DNA of 64,000 nt, from positions 2,986,877 through 3,050,876 of the forward strand of contig JAJEKV010000074.1 of assembly GCA_021234155.1 (NCBI GenBank), in the 5' to 3' direction. The DNA is from Isoetes taiwanensis (Eukaryota > Streptophyta > Lycopodiopsida > Isoetales > Isoetaceae). Below the pieces are notes generated by a model. That model was given only the letters and a program-made list of their open reading frames with translations, had not been told where the DNA came from and searched no databases. Position numbers and translations under genes: made by a program. Of this stretch, positions 33,185 through 45,064 are shown piece after piece. The stretch's first letter is position 1. Each line of letters begins with the position of its first letter.

Positions 33185-34742
33185 GAAAATCATTATGGTC
33201 AGGACGATTATGATGATGAAGTAGCTCTACCAGTATGGAACAGCGAGTTGGAAGCTATGGGCTATGGTAAATACAAGATTGAATGCCCCAACTATGCCGT
33301 ACAGACTATGCTTTGTTGCATTAAAGAACCAAAAGCACACAAATACATTTTGGAGAAGGAGGTGATGAGCAAGCTTGATGGATATTGTGCTGTCACTCAT
33401 TTGGGATTCAATGAATGGGTCAAGATAGTCCCCGGCATTAACAAAGCTAGTGGGGACATGAGTAACATCATGGCCATTGTTAATGGGGTATATGATTCCA
33501 TTCCAAATAAAATATACCAATGGACCAGAGAAGAAGATCTATGCAAGACCAGATTCTTCATTGGGTTGACAAGTTTGGAGAACACAAATGGCATCAAGGT
33601 ATCTCATCCAAATGAGGAGGCAGAGGTTAGGGCTGAAAATCAGGCAATGCAAGATATAATGGTAGAAGAAGAAGATGATCCCTTTGGAGACTGTTTGCTG
33701 TCTGAGCAGGACAAAATTGCCTTGAAAAGTAATGATACTGACTGCAGCAGTGGCAAGAAAACAGAGTTCAGTCTTACCTGCACAACTGCCACCGTTTTCC
33801 AATCATGCCATACAGACTGGTTGAACATGACTGCCTATTGTGTAGCCAACGTATATGGAGAACTAAAAACTTGGGTGCGCTAGCTCCCATTAGTCCAGAG
33901 ACATGGATGATGCTTGGTGATATCAAAACTCCACAAGTAGTAGCTGCTAAGGCTGCAGCATGGAAAATGGAAAAAATGATCAAAAAAATCAAGATCAAAA
34001 TGAACATCGACACACGATTTTTTGACAAGGTATGTACCAAAAGTGAATACATGTACTTAAGCCAGAAGGGCCATATGGCTTATCCCAACATTTCTAGAGA
34101 TGATTTCTATCTCAAACGCCTATGGAGGACGTTGTGCCCATATTTTAAGTGCGTTTGTGAATCCATTGGCAAAAACAAGACATGTGATGATAGCATGACA
34201 TGGTTTGATCAAGGCATTTGGTGTCTACTCAACAATTTAGAGGTGTTGTACCCTGCTATGTCTGTTGCAGGAAGAATGGTTGAGTTCAGAAAATACTTAA
34301 AGACCACTCTCAAGTCTAGTATTTTGGCATTCCTGTCATACCTAGAAGTTAGAGAAGTATTGATCACAATGACCATGAAGCAAGCCACTGATCCATGGGC
34401 AGATTTAAAAATTGGATTCCCCAAGGGCAAGATGGTGGATATTTGTGAAAAGACGATTAAGGATGTGGAGTTCCTGAAAAAAGCACCCACTAGAAATAGC
34501 TCAAGCAAACGAGCATACAGAAACAGGCCTAGTACTTCAGGCTCTTGCAGCACTAAGATCAGTGAACCCCCAAGAATTACCATGGTTCCAGGCAAAGATA
34601 CTGCTAAGGAATCAGACAATGCTTTTGTAGAAGGCTTAAGTACACCAAATGCGATGGACAACTCAATTACTAAAACCAAAGAGGACGGTAGCAGAGCTGC
34701 GACTGCAACTGATGGGATTGCCAAAACACTCTTTTGATAACT
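33185..34742 (+). pseudogene. Reverse-transcriptase locus, large N-terminal exon
   Basis: Follows acceptor attacag at 33184 and ends near a donor-like gtaagt at 34743. The first frame runs from ENHYGQDDYDDEVALPVWNS to about 33880, and the next (from about 33805) continues with PISPETWMMLGDIKTPQVVA, RTLCPYFKCVCESIGKN and FFPKG-like basic segments to a stop at 34737. The frames overlap, so one small indel separates them. A Ser/Thr-rich disordered stretch (about 34490-34730) ends the exon. The region is the N-terminal extension ahead of the reverse transcriptase; I recognise no defined domain in it. Both frames have consistent composition, so this gene decayed recently. Confidence 0.55.
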
Positions 34743-35175
34743 GTAAGTCTTGTTCTTTTGAACTATCGTATACTTATGCATGTGTTGATGTATTCATAGA
34801 TTGCATTACATAAGTTCAAACATATTGTAGATTGCCCTAAACCACTGTTGCTCAAATATTTTTGACAAAATGGCCTAAACCATTACTGTTCAGAGTGCAG
34901 TTGCACAAAACATATGCCACTCGGCTACACATTATGTGTATAAAGCCTTATCCAGGCTACACCGTAATGTATGGGTCTTAGTTAAAAAGTGGTTTATTTA
35001 ATCTCTCTAATTAGATGGTACGTTTTCAGATTATGAGAACCATACAGAAAGACTGTCTTGGAAAAGCACATCTTCTGAGACATTGAGTTGAAACAAAAAA
35101 AATCATACTTGCACGTTCCTATCCAAAATTATGGATAAGATCTGCCTTCCAAGATTTTTCGGGATATTCTTATAG

Positions 35176-35692
35176 ATGTGTTTGGAACTATGGGACAGAA
35201 TATTATGGAAGACACTATGTTTGGATGGAGGTACACGGAAAACCTTAGAGATTTATGCTATAAGCCATACCTCATCTTTGCTGGTAGCAACATTGCTGTA
35301 TGTCCTTGTAAAAATCCAAGGCTCAAATCATTTGTAGACCACACAGTTGGACACATCAGGACCACCGACGTCAAAATAGTGCATAACAAGATGCTTAGAA
35401 GAATGTTCACGAAAAGGATTGAACCATATTCCAAACAAAATCTTTGGAAATAGGTGAGTTCAAAAAGAGATTGAGTGCACATGTGATTCATTTTTCGAGG
35501 CACATAAATTTAACTACCCTCAGATCTTAGAGGAAGATAAAGTACTATGCAAATGCATGATTATAGAGCAAGCCATCAGGACTGTAAAACTAGCTATGGA
35601 TAATGATATAACTAGAAAATTTGCCCTGAATGACCTTGAAGTAATCAAGAACCTGGAATGGCTATGTAAGAATTTTTATATCTCGGGGGTGG
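35176..35692 (+). pseudogene. Reverse-transcriptase gene, segment just before the RT core
   Basis: Begins after acceptor ttcttatag. It reads GQNIMEDTMFGWRYTENLRD, then DHTVGHIRTTDVKIVHNKML. The frame shifts near 35420 so that GLNHIPNKIF is read, then runs on as ECTCDSFFEAHKFNYPQ, ALNDLEVIKNLEWLCKN and FYISGV before being cut at 35692. Phrases like GH..T.D..I..N..L......GLNHIP and the later W.C.....ISG are the usual lead-in to the RT core in Penelope-like and related proteins, from memory. Lesions: one frameshift and the insertion that follows. Confidence 0.6.
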
Positions 35693-35852
35693 AATATGTA
35701 GCATAATAACAGGGGGTTTTCTTTGTGTTTTTGTACGCTTTTCACTAAGGTTTTCCTATGATTTCGCGGATGTATTCAAATGGATGTACTTAATCGCGCA
35801 CATCTAGAGTGCACCATTTCGAGCCATTGATTTTAGCCTTTTTTTGTCAACG

Positions 35853-36110
35853 GTCAACAACCAATGGCTCACAACAAAAGCCCTTTTTTTGTGCGTGTGG
35901 TTCATAATGGTCAACAACCAATGGCTCACAACAAAAGCCCTCTTTTTGTGTGTGTGGTGCATAATGGGCACATGAAGGGCTTGAAAACCAATGGCTCACA
36001 ACAAAAGTTGTGCATGTGGTGCATAATGGTCAACAACCAATGGCTCACAACAAAAGCCCTCTTTTTGTGTGTGTGGTGCATAATGGGCACATGAAGGGCT
36101 TGAAGGGCGC
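35853..36110. repeat. Tandem array with caatggctcacaacaaaag core
   Basis: The core is followed by ccctctttttgtgtgtgtgg, tgcataatgg and, in two of four units, gcacatgaagggcttgaa. Unit length alternates between about 43 and 75 bp. The peptide frames over it are repeats of the same words and not a gene. Confidence 0.85.
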
Positions 36111-36776
36111 ATGTAGTGCGGTTTCCCGCCCGGCAACACATTTCTTATCATAACTTTGATCCGGAGCTCTCGTTTGAGATGATTTTTATTGCGTTGGAAA
36201 GCTCTCTCCGAGATCTTTTTGATAGTGTATGATATGGATATGTTTGGTTAAGTTATCTATGCTAAAACATCAATTTTTCGGCCGGATTTGGTAGGCTTTC
36301 ACATCCTACCAGCTGATTAATACAGGATTGCGCTATTGGATATTGTTTTATGGCTCATTCCGAATGAAGCTTAGATTTTGAGGCAATTATTAAGCAAATT
36401 CAAGACTTCTAGATCCTTGTGCTAACAAGCGAGAAAAGTTTCCACTTTGGTTTCTCACCACAAGAATCCATGGAGGCCAAAGGTCACCATTAAATTCCGG
36501 TTGAAAAATGTTTGTGTATGGGTGTTGCAAACTTTATGAATTTCGAGAATAATGGGATCAATCGCTCTATCTTTATGGTAACTTTTACATTATGTTCTAT
36601 TTGTTTTATTGTGATGAAATTCAAAAGCTACAGTGATGAAAGCCTCAAATGAATTCTAGTTTTTTTTGGGTTTGAATTCTAAATTTTTTGTCACACCGGG
36701 GGCGTCCCTAAGGCAGAAGGCCAAAAAATTTACAGCAACACAAACCATTAACATCCAACATATAAAAATTAAATCC

Positions 36777-36867
36777 CCCAACACATAACAACCAAAACAT
36801 AACAACCAACACATAACAACCATTGACATTAACAACCAACACATAACTACCATTGACATTAATTAAC
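36777..36867. repeat. A/C-rich array of caacacataac words
   Basis: Short words caacacataac and cattgacattaa alternate. Similar words occur at 20306-20330 just upstream of the inverted arm in the 18353 element, which supports kinship of the two insertions. Confidence 0.7.
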
Positions 36868-36980
36868 ACAATCATTGGGTCCAACACATTTAAATTAAAA
36901 TCCCCCTTAAACCCCCTTTGGTTTGGGTGCATATTCACACGGGGGATGACGTAGAGCAACAAGAGTTGTTGGATAGGCTA

Positions 36981-38354
36981 CTAACAACCCGTGGTTCATC
37001 TGCCCTAAGTATATTAGAGAACCGCCTATAAAGGTTATGCAGTGCTGACTTCCAAAAAATGCATATCAACATTGATGACATCAAGAATACTGCATGTGCC
37101 AACATTAGAGATTTGGTTGGAAATATAACCATTATGTCAGATAGATTACCTTACCTGTTGGGAGTATATAAGGTGCATAAAAGAAATTTTAGATGGATCA
37201 CCAATGCACATGCGACAGTATACACAGAGATATCTATGATGATAACGACTGGACTTAATAACATTCTAGAAATGTGGCCTGATATTTCCAAAATGCTGTG
37301 TGCCAGGATTTGCACTCTGTTTCCAGGGAAAATCAACTCAAGTTGGGTTGTAGGCTCTATTTATGATGTAGTATTGAACCTTCCAGCTAAGATAACAGAA
37401 GTATTTGTGGCAGACATAACTCGTTGCTATGAGAATATTCCACTACTTGGAGAAACAGGCATAAGAAAAATCATGAGAATGATTATTGAGGCTTCATGGA
37501 AATACATGAAAACTAGGCATCGTAAGTATGAATTATGGTTAAAACAGACTAAGGAGGACTGCTATGTAGTTAATTGGTTTAAGAGCCCACCGCAGGGGAA
37601 ATGCTGGAGTCATGTGAATATGGAAGACTTCATTAAAATGAACAACTGGCTCGTGTCTAACTGTTATATTTGCATGGGACAAGATGCTTGGAAGCAAATC
37701 TGTGGTATACCTATGGGATTTTCATGTAGTCCCTGCTGGTGCAACCTCTACCTTGCTTGGTTCGAGATGGATTTCATCAGAAAACTGGCACAACAAGGCA
37801 GATACAATGAGATTGAAAAATTCAGATTTACTTTCCGATACATGGATGATCTAATAGCTATTAATTGTCCTAACATTAGGAATTTCTTGAAAAATGGCTC
37901 AAGCAATGATGAAACTGATCCTCAAATATATGATATGGAAAGATTAGGTATTAAGGAAGAGACCTTCCTAAGGGACAGCAGTGATAATAGGTCTACATAT
38001 GGCTATAAGGCTAACTTTCTCAATCTGACTATCGAAATTATGAGTGAAGCTCATGGATTATTTATGGCCACCAAGTATGACAAAAGAGATACGATGCCAT
38101 TTAAAGCTCTAAAATATATTCATGCAGATAGTCAGCCACCATATCACCGGGGGCCGAGGAATGTTATTTTATCACAAATCCTTCCACTTCTATATGTCAA
38201 CTCCAGCCCTTCTTATGCGGCTTCCAATATTGTTGAGCTGATAGGGATTTTGTCAATAATGGTTTCGACCGCTTTGGTGTGAAAAGAAAAGTACTTGGAT
38301 ATATCAAAGCAAACAACTTCCCAGGCATCAAATTTGAGACTGCAGTGGTGCTAT
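36981..38354 (+). pseudogene. Penelope-like reverse transcriptase core
   Basis: Starts ATNNPWFICPKYIRE, shifts frame near 37015 and runs open from 37059 to 38282. The core reads LPYLLGVYKVHKRNFRWITN (fingers), FVADITRCYENIPL (first catalytic Asp, near residue 120), ICGIPMGFSCSPCWCNLYLA (primer-grip region) and FRYMDDLIAI (catalytic YMDD, near residue 270), followed by ANFLNLTIE, ATKYDKRD and NVILSQILPLLY. A last frameshift near 38240 leads to FVNNGFDRFGVKRKVLGYIK and a stop near 38354. All three catalytic acidic residues are present. The KYDKRD...SQ ending is typical of RT proteins close to Penelope-like elements. No GIY-YIG endonuclease follows, so it would be an endonuclease-lacking type. 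It makes cDNA; the target is unknown. Confidence 0.75.
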
Positions 38355-38657
38355 AAGAAGTCGCAAGATACTGCTAAAAGGTACTTCTTCTAACTAATAA
38401 TGACAAAATTAGTGTTAATTCACAGAGGTATACTGGGTTTGCTGGTTATGTTAGGTTGGGCATGACCTCTGCTGTATAATTAGGGGTCTACCCTCCCTAA
38501 TATTTCAGCAACATAAAAAGAGGTCAAAACTACCTAACGGTTGGAGGTAGGATTTTTTTATTATTACGCCGATGCTATTTGGCAATTTTAGCATGACATG
38601 CATAGAAACCACTTATACATTGCTTTACTAATCTTTTGAGGAGATAGAAAGTGTGTT
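38355..38657. other. Short spacer between RT stop and the right direct repeat
   Basis: AT-rich, includes a gagatagaaa word that also precedes the left repeat. No gene. Confidence 0.5.
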
Positions 38658-40071
38658 TCAAAACAACTTAAATATTATACACATTATATGTGTTGCCTAG
38701 AAATTGTAATGTACTTACCACAACTTGGCCTTCTTTAGAGAGCATGGGGAATATGTTACTTTAAACCTGGATGTTGGCTTATTTATGAAAATATCTAAAC
38801 CTATGAATTTGAATCTTTTGCATGCATCTTTAAATGCATGTTTCATCCAAGCCCATAAAGTTTAACCTTTTACATGCATCTTTAAATGCATGTTAGGCAC
38901 TTGGCATTTAGCAAGCCGAGAAAGGCTTGCTTGCAAGATTTATTTACGTTGGTACCTCCATGAAAAGGTCTTAAATCTATATTATCATGACACGTACCTT
39001 CTAACCATTGGACATGCATGTAAAAGCTAAAAGATATATGGATTGACATGCAACCATGGTAGACTAGTTTGGATTCCTTAAAATATTGAAAGAATAAATA
39101 TATTTAGATTATGATGTAATCGTGTGAAATGTAAGAGACTAGGGTTTTCGATTTGGCTTCCTAAAACTAGCAAAAGGCTTCACAGCTGTACTTGTATGGT
39201 ATGAGTTTCTCTCAGGGCAGTGGGTTTTCGGTGGTTGGTAATATACAGTGACATCTCTCACGAATTTGCCTGAAGGTTAGTAGCTCTACTTTAAGTCTTC
39301 GATTTTAGAGTCTGCTCCAGAAGATTTTCATATTCCATAAGCATGTAAAAGATATTCAATGGATACAGAGTAGTAATTGTAGTACCCTAGGGGAGTGATT
39401 AGACGGAGGTCAAGGGGATTTTCCGCATTTGGGCCATAAGGAGAAAGGGATAGAATGTATTTTGATTATGATACGGAGATGGGTTACCATTTAGTTCAGG
39501 AAGACGAATTGGAAGCGCTCAATAAGGAGCTATTAGATGCTGAACTTTCTTGGTGTGATAACTCCATTACCTGCTGAAGTTGTGAGTGAGTGTGAGGGTG
39601 CAACATGAATCACGGTGGGCAAAAACGTGCTCTAAGCAAGAGTGGTGCTCTTGATGGCTCCAAGAAATGTGCTGGTGGCAACAAGCAAAGTATAAACATA
39701 AAGAGCAAATAGAGGCTTCCTCGAAATGAGTGTTCGATACACAAGCATCCGAAGATGGTGAATCTGATCATGAAGAACAAGAGGTAGCTTGGGGGTATTT
39801 TATTGCAAAGCTTATTAACAATTTGTTGGGTGGATACATTACATGAATATTCAGAGGTTGCTGATATCTATACATTAGTTTATACTCTAGGTTGATGGTT
39901 ATTTGTTAAATTGAAATAAGTGTAGCACTTCCCGCCATTTTTCTTTTTGAGTACTAACATGGGGCAAAGGGATACAAAGGGTGAAGGGCTATAAAGCCGT
40001 GAAACCCAATGTACCTTTTGGCCCTTCATGTTTTACCATTTATATGCTAATTCATGACTGATTGGCTGCAG

Positions 40072-40249
40072 TGCGTGGTTTTCACCTCTCTTTGTCTACC
40101 ATTTGCTCGCTTGGATGTGTTCTCTTGGAAAAAGGCTTGGGAATGGAAGATATGGACGGAATATGTGCGGCCAGTAGAGGTGACTTTAATTTGTTTAAAG
40201 CTATGAAAAAAATCAGATTGCATTATACTTTTCCTATGGATGCAATAAG
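40072..40249 (+). pseudogene. Duplicate exon-like block in the right repeat
   Basis: Bounded by ttggctgcag and gcaataag|gtacga. The frame gives GFHLSLSTICSLGCVLLEKG and DFNLFKAMKKIRLHYTFPMD. See the left copy at 31976; the two copies differ by single-base indels, so neither is a secure coding exon. Confidence 0.35.
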
Positions 40250-40569
40250 GTACGAAATATAGGTTTTATAATCATGTAGATGAAACAATGGAACAGATCT
40301 AGCATGATGCCAACTGGAGTCTAAAAGGTACGGTCTTTTTACAAAATCTGATTGCAAGATGCTAGTAGAACTCAAATTTTGGGGAAACAAATTTTGCTAA
40401 GACATGTTATTTTGAATGAAGCTGAAACTAGGCTTCAATATTTCCTGTAATATGCAATATTTATGCATTCTGCTCATATTCTAGAAAATCCGTAAACATG
40501 AAAGTTTATATCTATCATTAATTTGGAAAGATACAAGGTGTATTGCTTATTAAATTAATGTTTGCATAG

Positions 40570-40827
40570 GGTAAACTGTTGTTTGAAAGATTTTTGATCA
40601 AATGTGGAAAAGGCCGAGTAGAAGTGAACCTAAAGGTCCAAGTTACATATTCAAAAACACAAATGATAGAATTGTTGTCCAAACTAAAAATTATGGAAGG
40701 TGAATGTAAAATAATTGTTTTTCTTAGTTTTCCGACTTGGATAGAAATTACACAGCAGACATGGAAGAAGGCGGTCATAAAACCTTTAGTAAGAAGCATT
40801 AAGAACAGTTTACACTATCTGCGGGGT
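40570..40827 (+). pseudogene. Duplicate GKGRVEVNLKVQ exon in the right repeat
   Basis: Same acceptor and donor as 32475-32731; the frame stays open to the donor (ITQQTWKKAVIKPLVRSIKN). It has no downstream partner exons, so it is an orphan. Confidence 0.5.
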
Positions 40828-41081
40828 AAGCATTGCCATGATTTTATACATTAATAGATTAATGGCTTAAGCATCTAAGAGATTAATGGCTTAAGCATCT
40901 AAGAGGTTTATATGCTATGTTTAAATGTTGGATTGGTTGATACATGTAGGTTGTCAAATTCTATAGCAGTTTGCAAATGACGGAACATGATTCTTTAGAA
41001 TGCAAATTACCTTTTTGTCATTACATGACTTATAGTGGATTGATAATACAACTAAGGGATTGACCGAAGTTGATGTATGTG

Positions 41082-41346
41082 AAGGTTTAAACTTCGCGAA
41101 AAAAAGTTCAGCTGTGAAAAACCTGAAATAATTTGATTATTATTATTATTATTATTGCGGTGACCCTGCTTCGCGATTACCACATTGAATTGTGCCATCC
41201 GAGGGTGGGTCAATCGTCATCTTGCGAAAAAAAAAAAAAAAAAAATAAAAAATTGAATTTTTTTTGATTTTTAAATAAAAACCTTTTAGTTCGGGAAAAA
41301 AAAAATTTTACCGGCGTAAAAGCTGAAGGTTTAAATTCGCGAAAAA
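41082..41346. repeat. Small element with 21-bp direct repeats, TTA microsatellite and poly(A)
   Basis: The word gaaggtttaaa.ttcgcgaaa occurs at 41081-41101 and again at 41324-41344. Between them lie an att microsatellite (about 41135-41157), a GC-richer segment (ggtgaccctgcttcgcgatt) and a run of about 20 A (41226-41245). It abuts the truncated end of the RT direct repeat. Nothing is encoded. Confidence 0.5.
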
Positions 41347-42960
41347 TTTTCCTTCCACGGCGGTATTAAATACGAAAAATACGTATTTTTTCCAAAAATA
41401 CGTATTTTTGGACTTTATACGTCTAAAAAAATAATTTCATACGTACAGAACCTATCCCTGCAATAGAGAAGGTATTTATCTTTCATATTGGCATCTTTCC
41501 ATTGTGCTAGAGTCTGATAGCTTTAGAGCATATGAGTTGGTAGGAAGCATACAAGCTTTGCTCTCTTCAAACCCTGAGGTGAGCATTTTTGGTTCCTTAT
41601 CTTCACACGCATATTCTTATATATAGGGTTTAGTTATCAACTTCCACTTGAACTGTCAGATGGCAAGGTTGTTGCAATAAGAATATGATTTGGCGACGAT
41701 AATTTGTTTTTTACATGACTGCTAGATGTTCGAGTTATGCGTTTGTCTCTCACCAATGAATAATAATGGACTCATAAGCATTGCAGACCAATATCCAAGT
41801 CATATGCCATAGGGCCTGAGAGCCAAGTCAGGTGAAAAGAGCTAATTGTATTTGCATTTTCTTAGGAAGTTGCTATGTTTACTTCTACAACATAATGAGG
41901 GTTAAACGGCAATTACTTCCTTATTGAACTATTGGCAGTGCTGGAGTTTTACTTCATTTATTTGTCATACTTTGTAGTGACATTGTAGTGACAGATGAAA
42001 ATGGAATCCATCTTCGACTACTCGATTTGTTTTGAGAGGTCAATTTGCATGTAACGAATCTTCTGACCAATATGGCAAGACTTAAAATATGGTTTAACAA
42101 TATGTTGTAGATTCATTTTGTGGGCTAGTTTATATATGCCTTCCAGTTGCAAAGCTCTTTGAAGTTGTCTTTGATATATCAGGACTGCACTTGGAGCTTG
42201 CAATCATTTCTCTCGCCAATTGTAGTCCACTAGGGTTAATGTTTTAGTATCAAGTAAATGTCTGTGCAAGCTAATCTAATTGGATTGCCCCCATGTTTTC
42301 TTGAGGTTTGATGCTTCGCATATTTATTTTTCGACATCCACAATTGTTAGTCTAACAAATAAGTCTATTTCACAGCCTTCTTTTAAGCGTAGGTCATTGA
42401 GCATGTTCAGAGAACTACTCAATAATTTGGGGATTCTGTAAAAATTTGTTGTATATTCTTTTAGATTTGAAGAAGAGCCGCATGAAGTGTAAGTTCCACG
42501 TACGGCCCGGAAGCCGAGCCTGCGCAGTCCATGCTTAGGTTAACCAATCTCAATTGGTGTTTCTTCCTCATCCGCCTCTTGCCCATCTAGTTCTTATCGA
42601 GAAATCGCCTCACTACTTATTGGTTCGAGGGCGACCGTTAGGTCATCTATAGTTGTTTAGTTTCGTTTAGTGCCTACCAGTGTTGTCAGGTACGTTTAGT
42701 ACGGTACGGGTATTATACGTACTTAACGTATTAATACCATATGCATACCTCTCATTTAAAAAGTACTTTAAATATGTTTTTTGGAATTATAAAATACTTA
42801 TTAAATACGTAAAATACGTACTTTACGTATAGTACGTTAAGTACTTCCTGTAATTTTTTAAAACTATTATTTCTTGTATTGCAGTTGAAATAGTTGCAAT
42901 AACAACTAGTATGAAGAACTTCAAGTTTTAAATAATGAACTAGAATATATCACTCTAGAA
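41347..42960. other. AT-rich sequence with self-complementary tacgta clusters
   Basis: No gene. Two clusters rich in tacgta/acgtat words lie at 41365-41445 and 42690-42850. The second contains tacgtacttaacgta and tacgttaagtactt, which are largely inverted relative to one another. They may be small decayed foldback elements. Confidence 0.45.
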
Positions 42961-43005
42961 AATCCCATCGATCCGAGCCATCGGATCGCCATTCTGGGAA
43001 AGGAC
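42961..43005. repeat. Left terminal structure of the A-poor element
   Basis: Contains a perfect 8-bp stem (CGATCCGA gcca TCGGATCG, 42969-42988) followed by the 15-bp terminal repeat. The nearly identical structure recurs at 48614-48658. Confidence 0.7.
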
Positions 43006-43092
43006 GAGCCCCTATATTAGGCTAGTTCCATTCGCAGACCGGTTATCGGCGTCTTCTCACAGCAGCATTTTCTTCGTTCTCGTGGCTTCCCA

Positions 43093-43198
43093 TGGCTCTT
43101 CGATCGATGGATTTCTTCTGGAGCTTCTCCTTCGGCTCCTGTCTCCACGTCCTCGCTACCGGCATCTTCTTCGCAAGTTGTCTTACCATTCTTTGGAA
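43093..43198 (+). CDS. Possible first exon inside the A-poor element
   Basis: ATG at 43093 opens a 36-codon stretch (MALRSMDFFWSFSFGSCLHV...) ending at a consensus donor (tttggaag|gtacgc). It is hydrophobic, and no second exon can be identified. It may be a chance frame in T-rich DNA or the start of a non-coding or decayed transcript. Confidence 0.15.
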
Positions 43199-45064
43199 GG
43201 TACGCCTTCGTCTTTTCTTGTTGATTATGCCTGGAATTCTGGATCGGTGCTAGCGTAGATCTTGTTTTTCTATTTGGCTTTTAAACTGCGTTTGGTGCTT
43301 GCATGAGGAGTTGCTATGATTCTTATGGATTTCATTGATTCTATTGTTTTCGGGTTTTAGCATGTTGGATCGCCATTTAAGTCTTACTTGATTTGTGTTA
43401 GTTTGTTGTTTTCTCCCTAGTGCGGTGTTCGCATGTTGAATTTCCCATGTATTTTCTTGGTTTCTTTGTCTCTTCTTGGAGGTTTTACGTGGCGTCGGGC
43501 CTCAGGTCGGCTTTGGCTTGAATTGCTGGATTCTTGGGCCATTTATCATTTTGCCGTTTGCTCTCTCGCCCATTTTGCATCATAGACGGCGATAGGTTTT
43601 AGTTTAGGAACCCTTCGGTTTTGGCACAGGCATCCGCTTCCGGCCATCCTACCTTGGAAATTGCTATCTATGCTTGGGCATGGGCCAGATCCCGACCAGT
43701 GGTATGCCTTCGCTCCCTGCTCGACCCATCTCACCACATTCCTCACGTTTGTTTGGATTTAGGCCATGCTCCTCTTGGTGGGTAGCTCCACTCCATCCTT
43801 GTGTCGCCCATCTAGCCACGCTCCTGTTTTGCCGATCCCGCCCACGCTCCTCTTGGTTGGTTCGCTTCACTGCTCCGGCTTTGTCTTTGGGTTGGGCGGT
43901 AGATTCATCCTTAGCTATGTGTTTTACGGGTTTTCTCTCTGGCGTGCCGGGTCTCTTATTGGGCTCCTCCTTAGATCTTTTTCACCATTTCTCTTCTTTC
44001 ACGATTTTGTTTTTCACGTTGGCGGTTGGGTTTTTGGCATCATCCTTTGCTTCATCACTTCTTCTTGTCTTGGGTACGGTGCATAGGGTTAGCATCGATC
44101 CTTTGCAACTGGCTGGTTCCGCTCAGGGGCTTAGTCTATTTATCTTTGTTCTTACCATATCTCTGCTTTATTCTGCGGGTTATCTTAGGAGCATCTATTT
44201 TCATCGGGTTTGTGGCAGCCCTTTTTGCTTGTGCATGTTGTTACGTCCATTATTTGCTTTGCATGCGTTTAATAGCCCTTCCGTCGGCTCCTCGTTTCCT
44301 TGGTACTTCCATTTTTGCATGCTTTTTCTACCCATGCGCCTACCTCCTTCTTTTCTACCCATTAAATTACGCTCCGCAATCTCTTTTTGATGCGATTACG
44401 CTTTCGGTTTTCTTTTCGGTTCTTGTTCCTCATTCTTGTTGCTTCCTTTTTGGTCTTCTTAATTTGCCATGCGTTCCGTGCCCCCCCTTTGTTACCTTTC
44501 GGATGTTTCCTCTGGGATTTTTCCTTTTTTCACCTCTCCGTTTGTGATGACTTCCCACCATCTTTACGTTTTTGCATTTTGGCGTTGCATCCGGTGACTA
44601 GCAATGCTTTCTGTGTTGTCAGGAGGACATCGACCCGTCTGCGGAATACTTCGGATGACGCTTTTCTTTGCTTTTTTTCGCCCGGTTCGTCAGCGTATTC
44701 GAGGGGCTTATCGGAGGCTTGACCCAGCTCGTGCTCGTTTTCTAGGGGATGTTATTTTGTTGTGGGGTTTTTCGTCTTTGCGTCCTATTCAGCTGAAGGA
44801 ATACTTCTTCATCATGACGGAGTATCCCCCTCAGTTCCTTCCAACTTATCCGGCTATTTCATTGGGGTTGCTCGCGTGAGTGTCTTTGTTCCGGGGCGCC
44901 TGTCACCTCTGTCCTTGGGCACAATAGTGCGGTTTCCTTTTTTTGAATAATATGCTCTCAAGCATTTGTCTTGTGTTTGTTTTTCATCTTTTTTTGGATA
45001 TTTACTAAGACTGTGATTTCTCTTGGGGATTTATTATGGGGTGCTCTTTATAAACAAAGCGTTT

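Larger units (their letters stand above)
35693..36980. mobile_element. 1.29-kb insertion splitting the reverse-transcriptase gene
   Basis: The left end (ATATGTAGCATAATAACAGG) matches the 18353 element. The right part contains the 50-bp arm also found at 20371. Coding sequence before it ends YISGVE and resumes after it with ATNNPWFICPKYIRE, the kind of sequence expected next in this RT family (a DKAT..P..IC..Y phrase). Flanks read GTGGA on the left and TTGGA on the right, a four-of-five match that may be the target duplication. Inside are a tandem array (35853-36110), a segment (36140-36230) resembling plant LTR transcripts (cataactttgatccggagct, then gcgttggaaagctc) and an A/C-rich array (36777-36867). 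No protein is encoded. Confidence 0.55.
38658..41081. repeat. Right 2.42-kb direct repeat (partial tandem copy of the RT locus 5' part)
   Basis: Second copy of 30645-32987, with the same first exon, the same exon-like blocks and the same intron sequence. It ends inside the intron that precedes 33185, where unrelated sequence begins at 41082. It carries more frameshifts in exon 1 but a better frame in the 40570-40827 block. About 90 bp at 39920-40005 (a tgtagcacttcccgccattt stretch) is extra here, a small secondary insertion. The copy is a head-only fragment placed head-to-tail after the RT gene. Confidence 0.9.

Noticed and set aside
34209-34781. 190-codon minus-strand frame
   Set aside because: It is the antisense shadow of the reverse-transcriptase N-terminal exon, which has the better protein-like composition and splice borders.
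30645-41081. Interpretation of the 2.4-kb direct repeats as true LTRs
   Set aside because: They contain exons and introns of the gene, lack TG..CA ends, and no primer-binding site or purine tract lies beside them.
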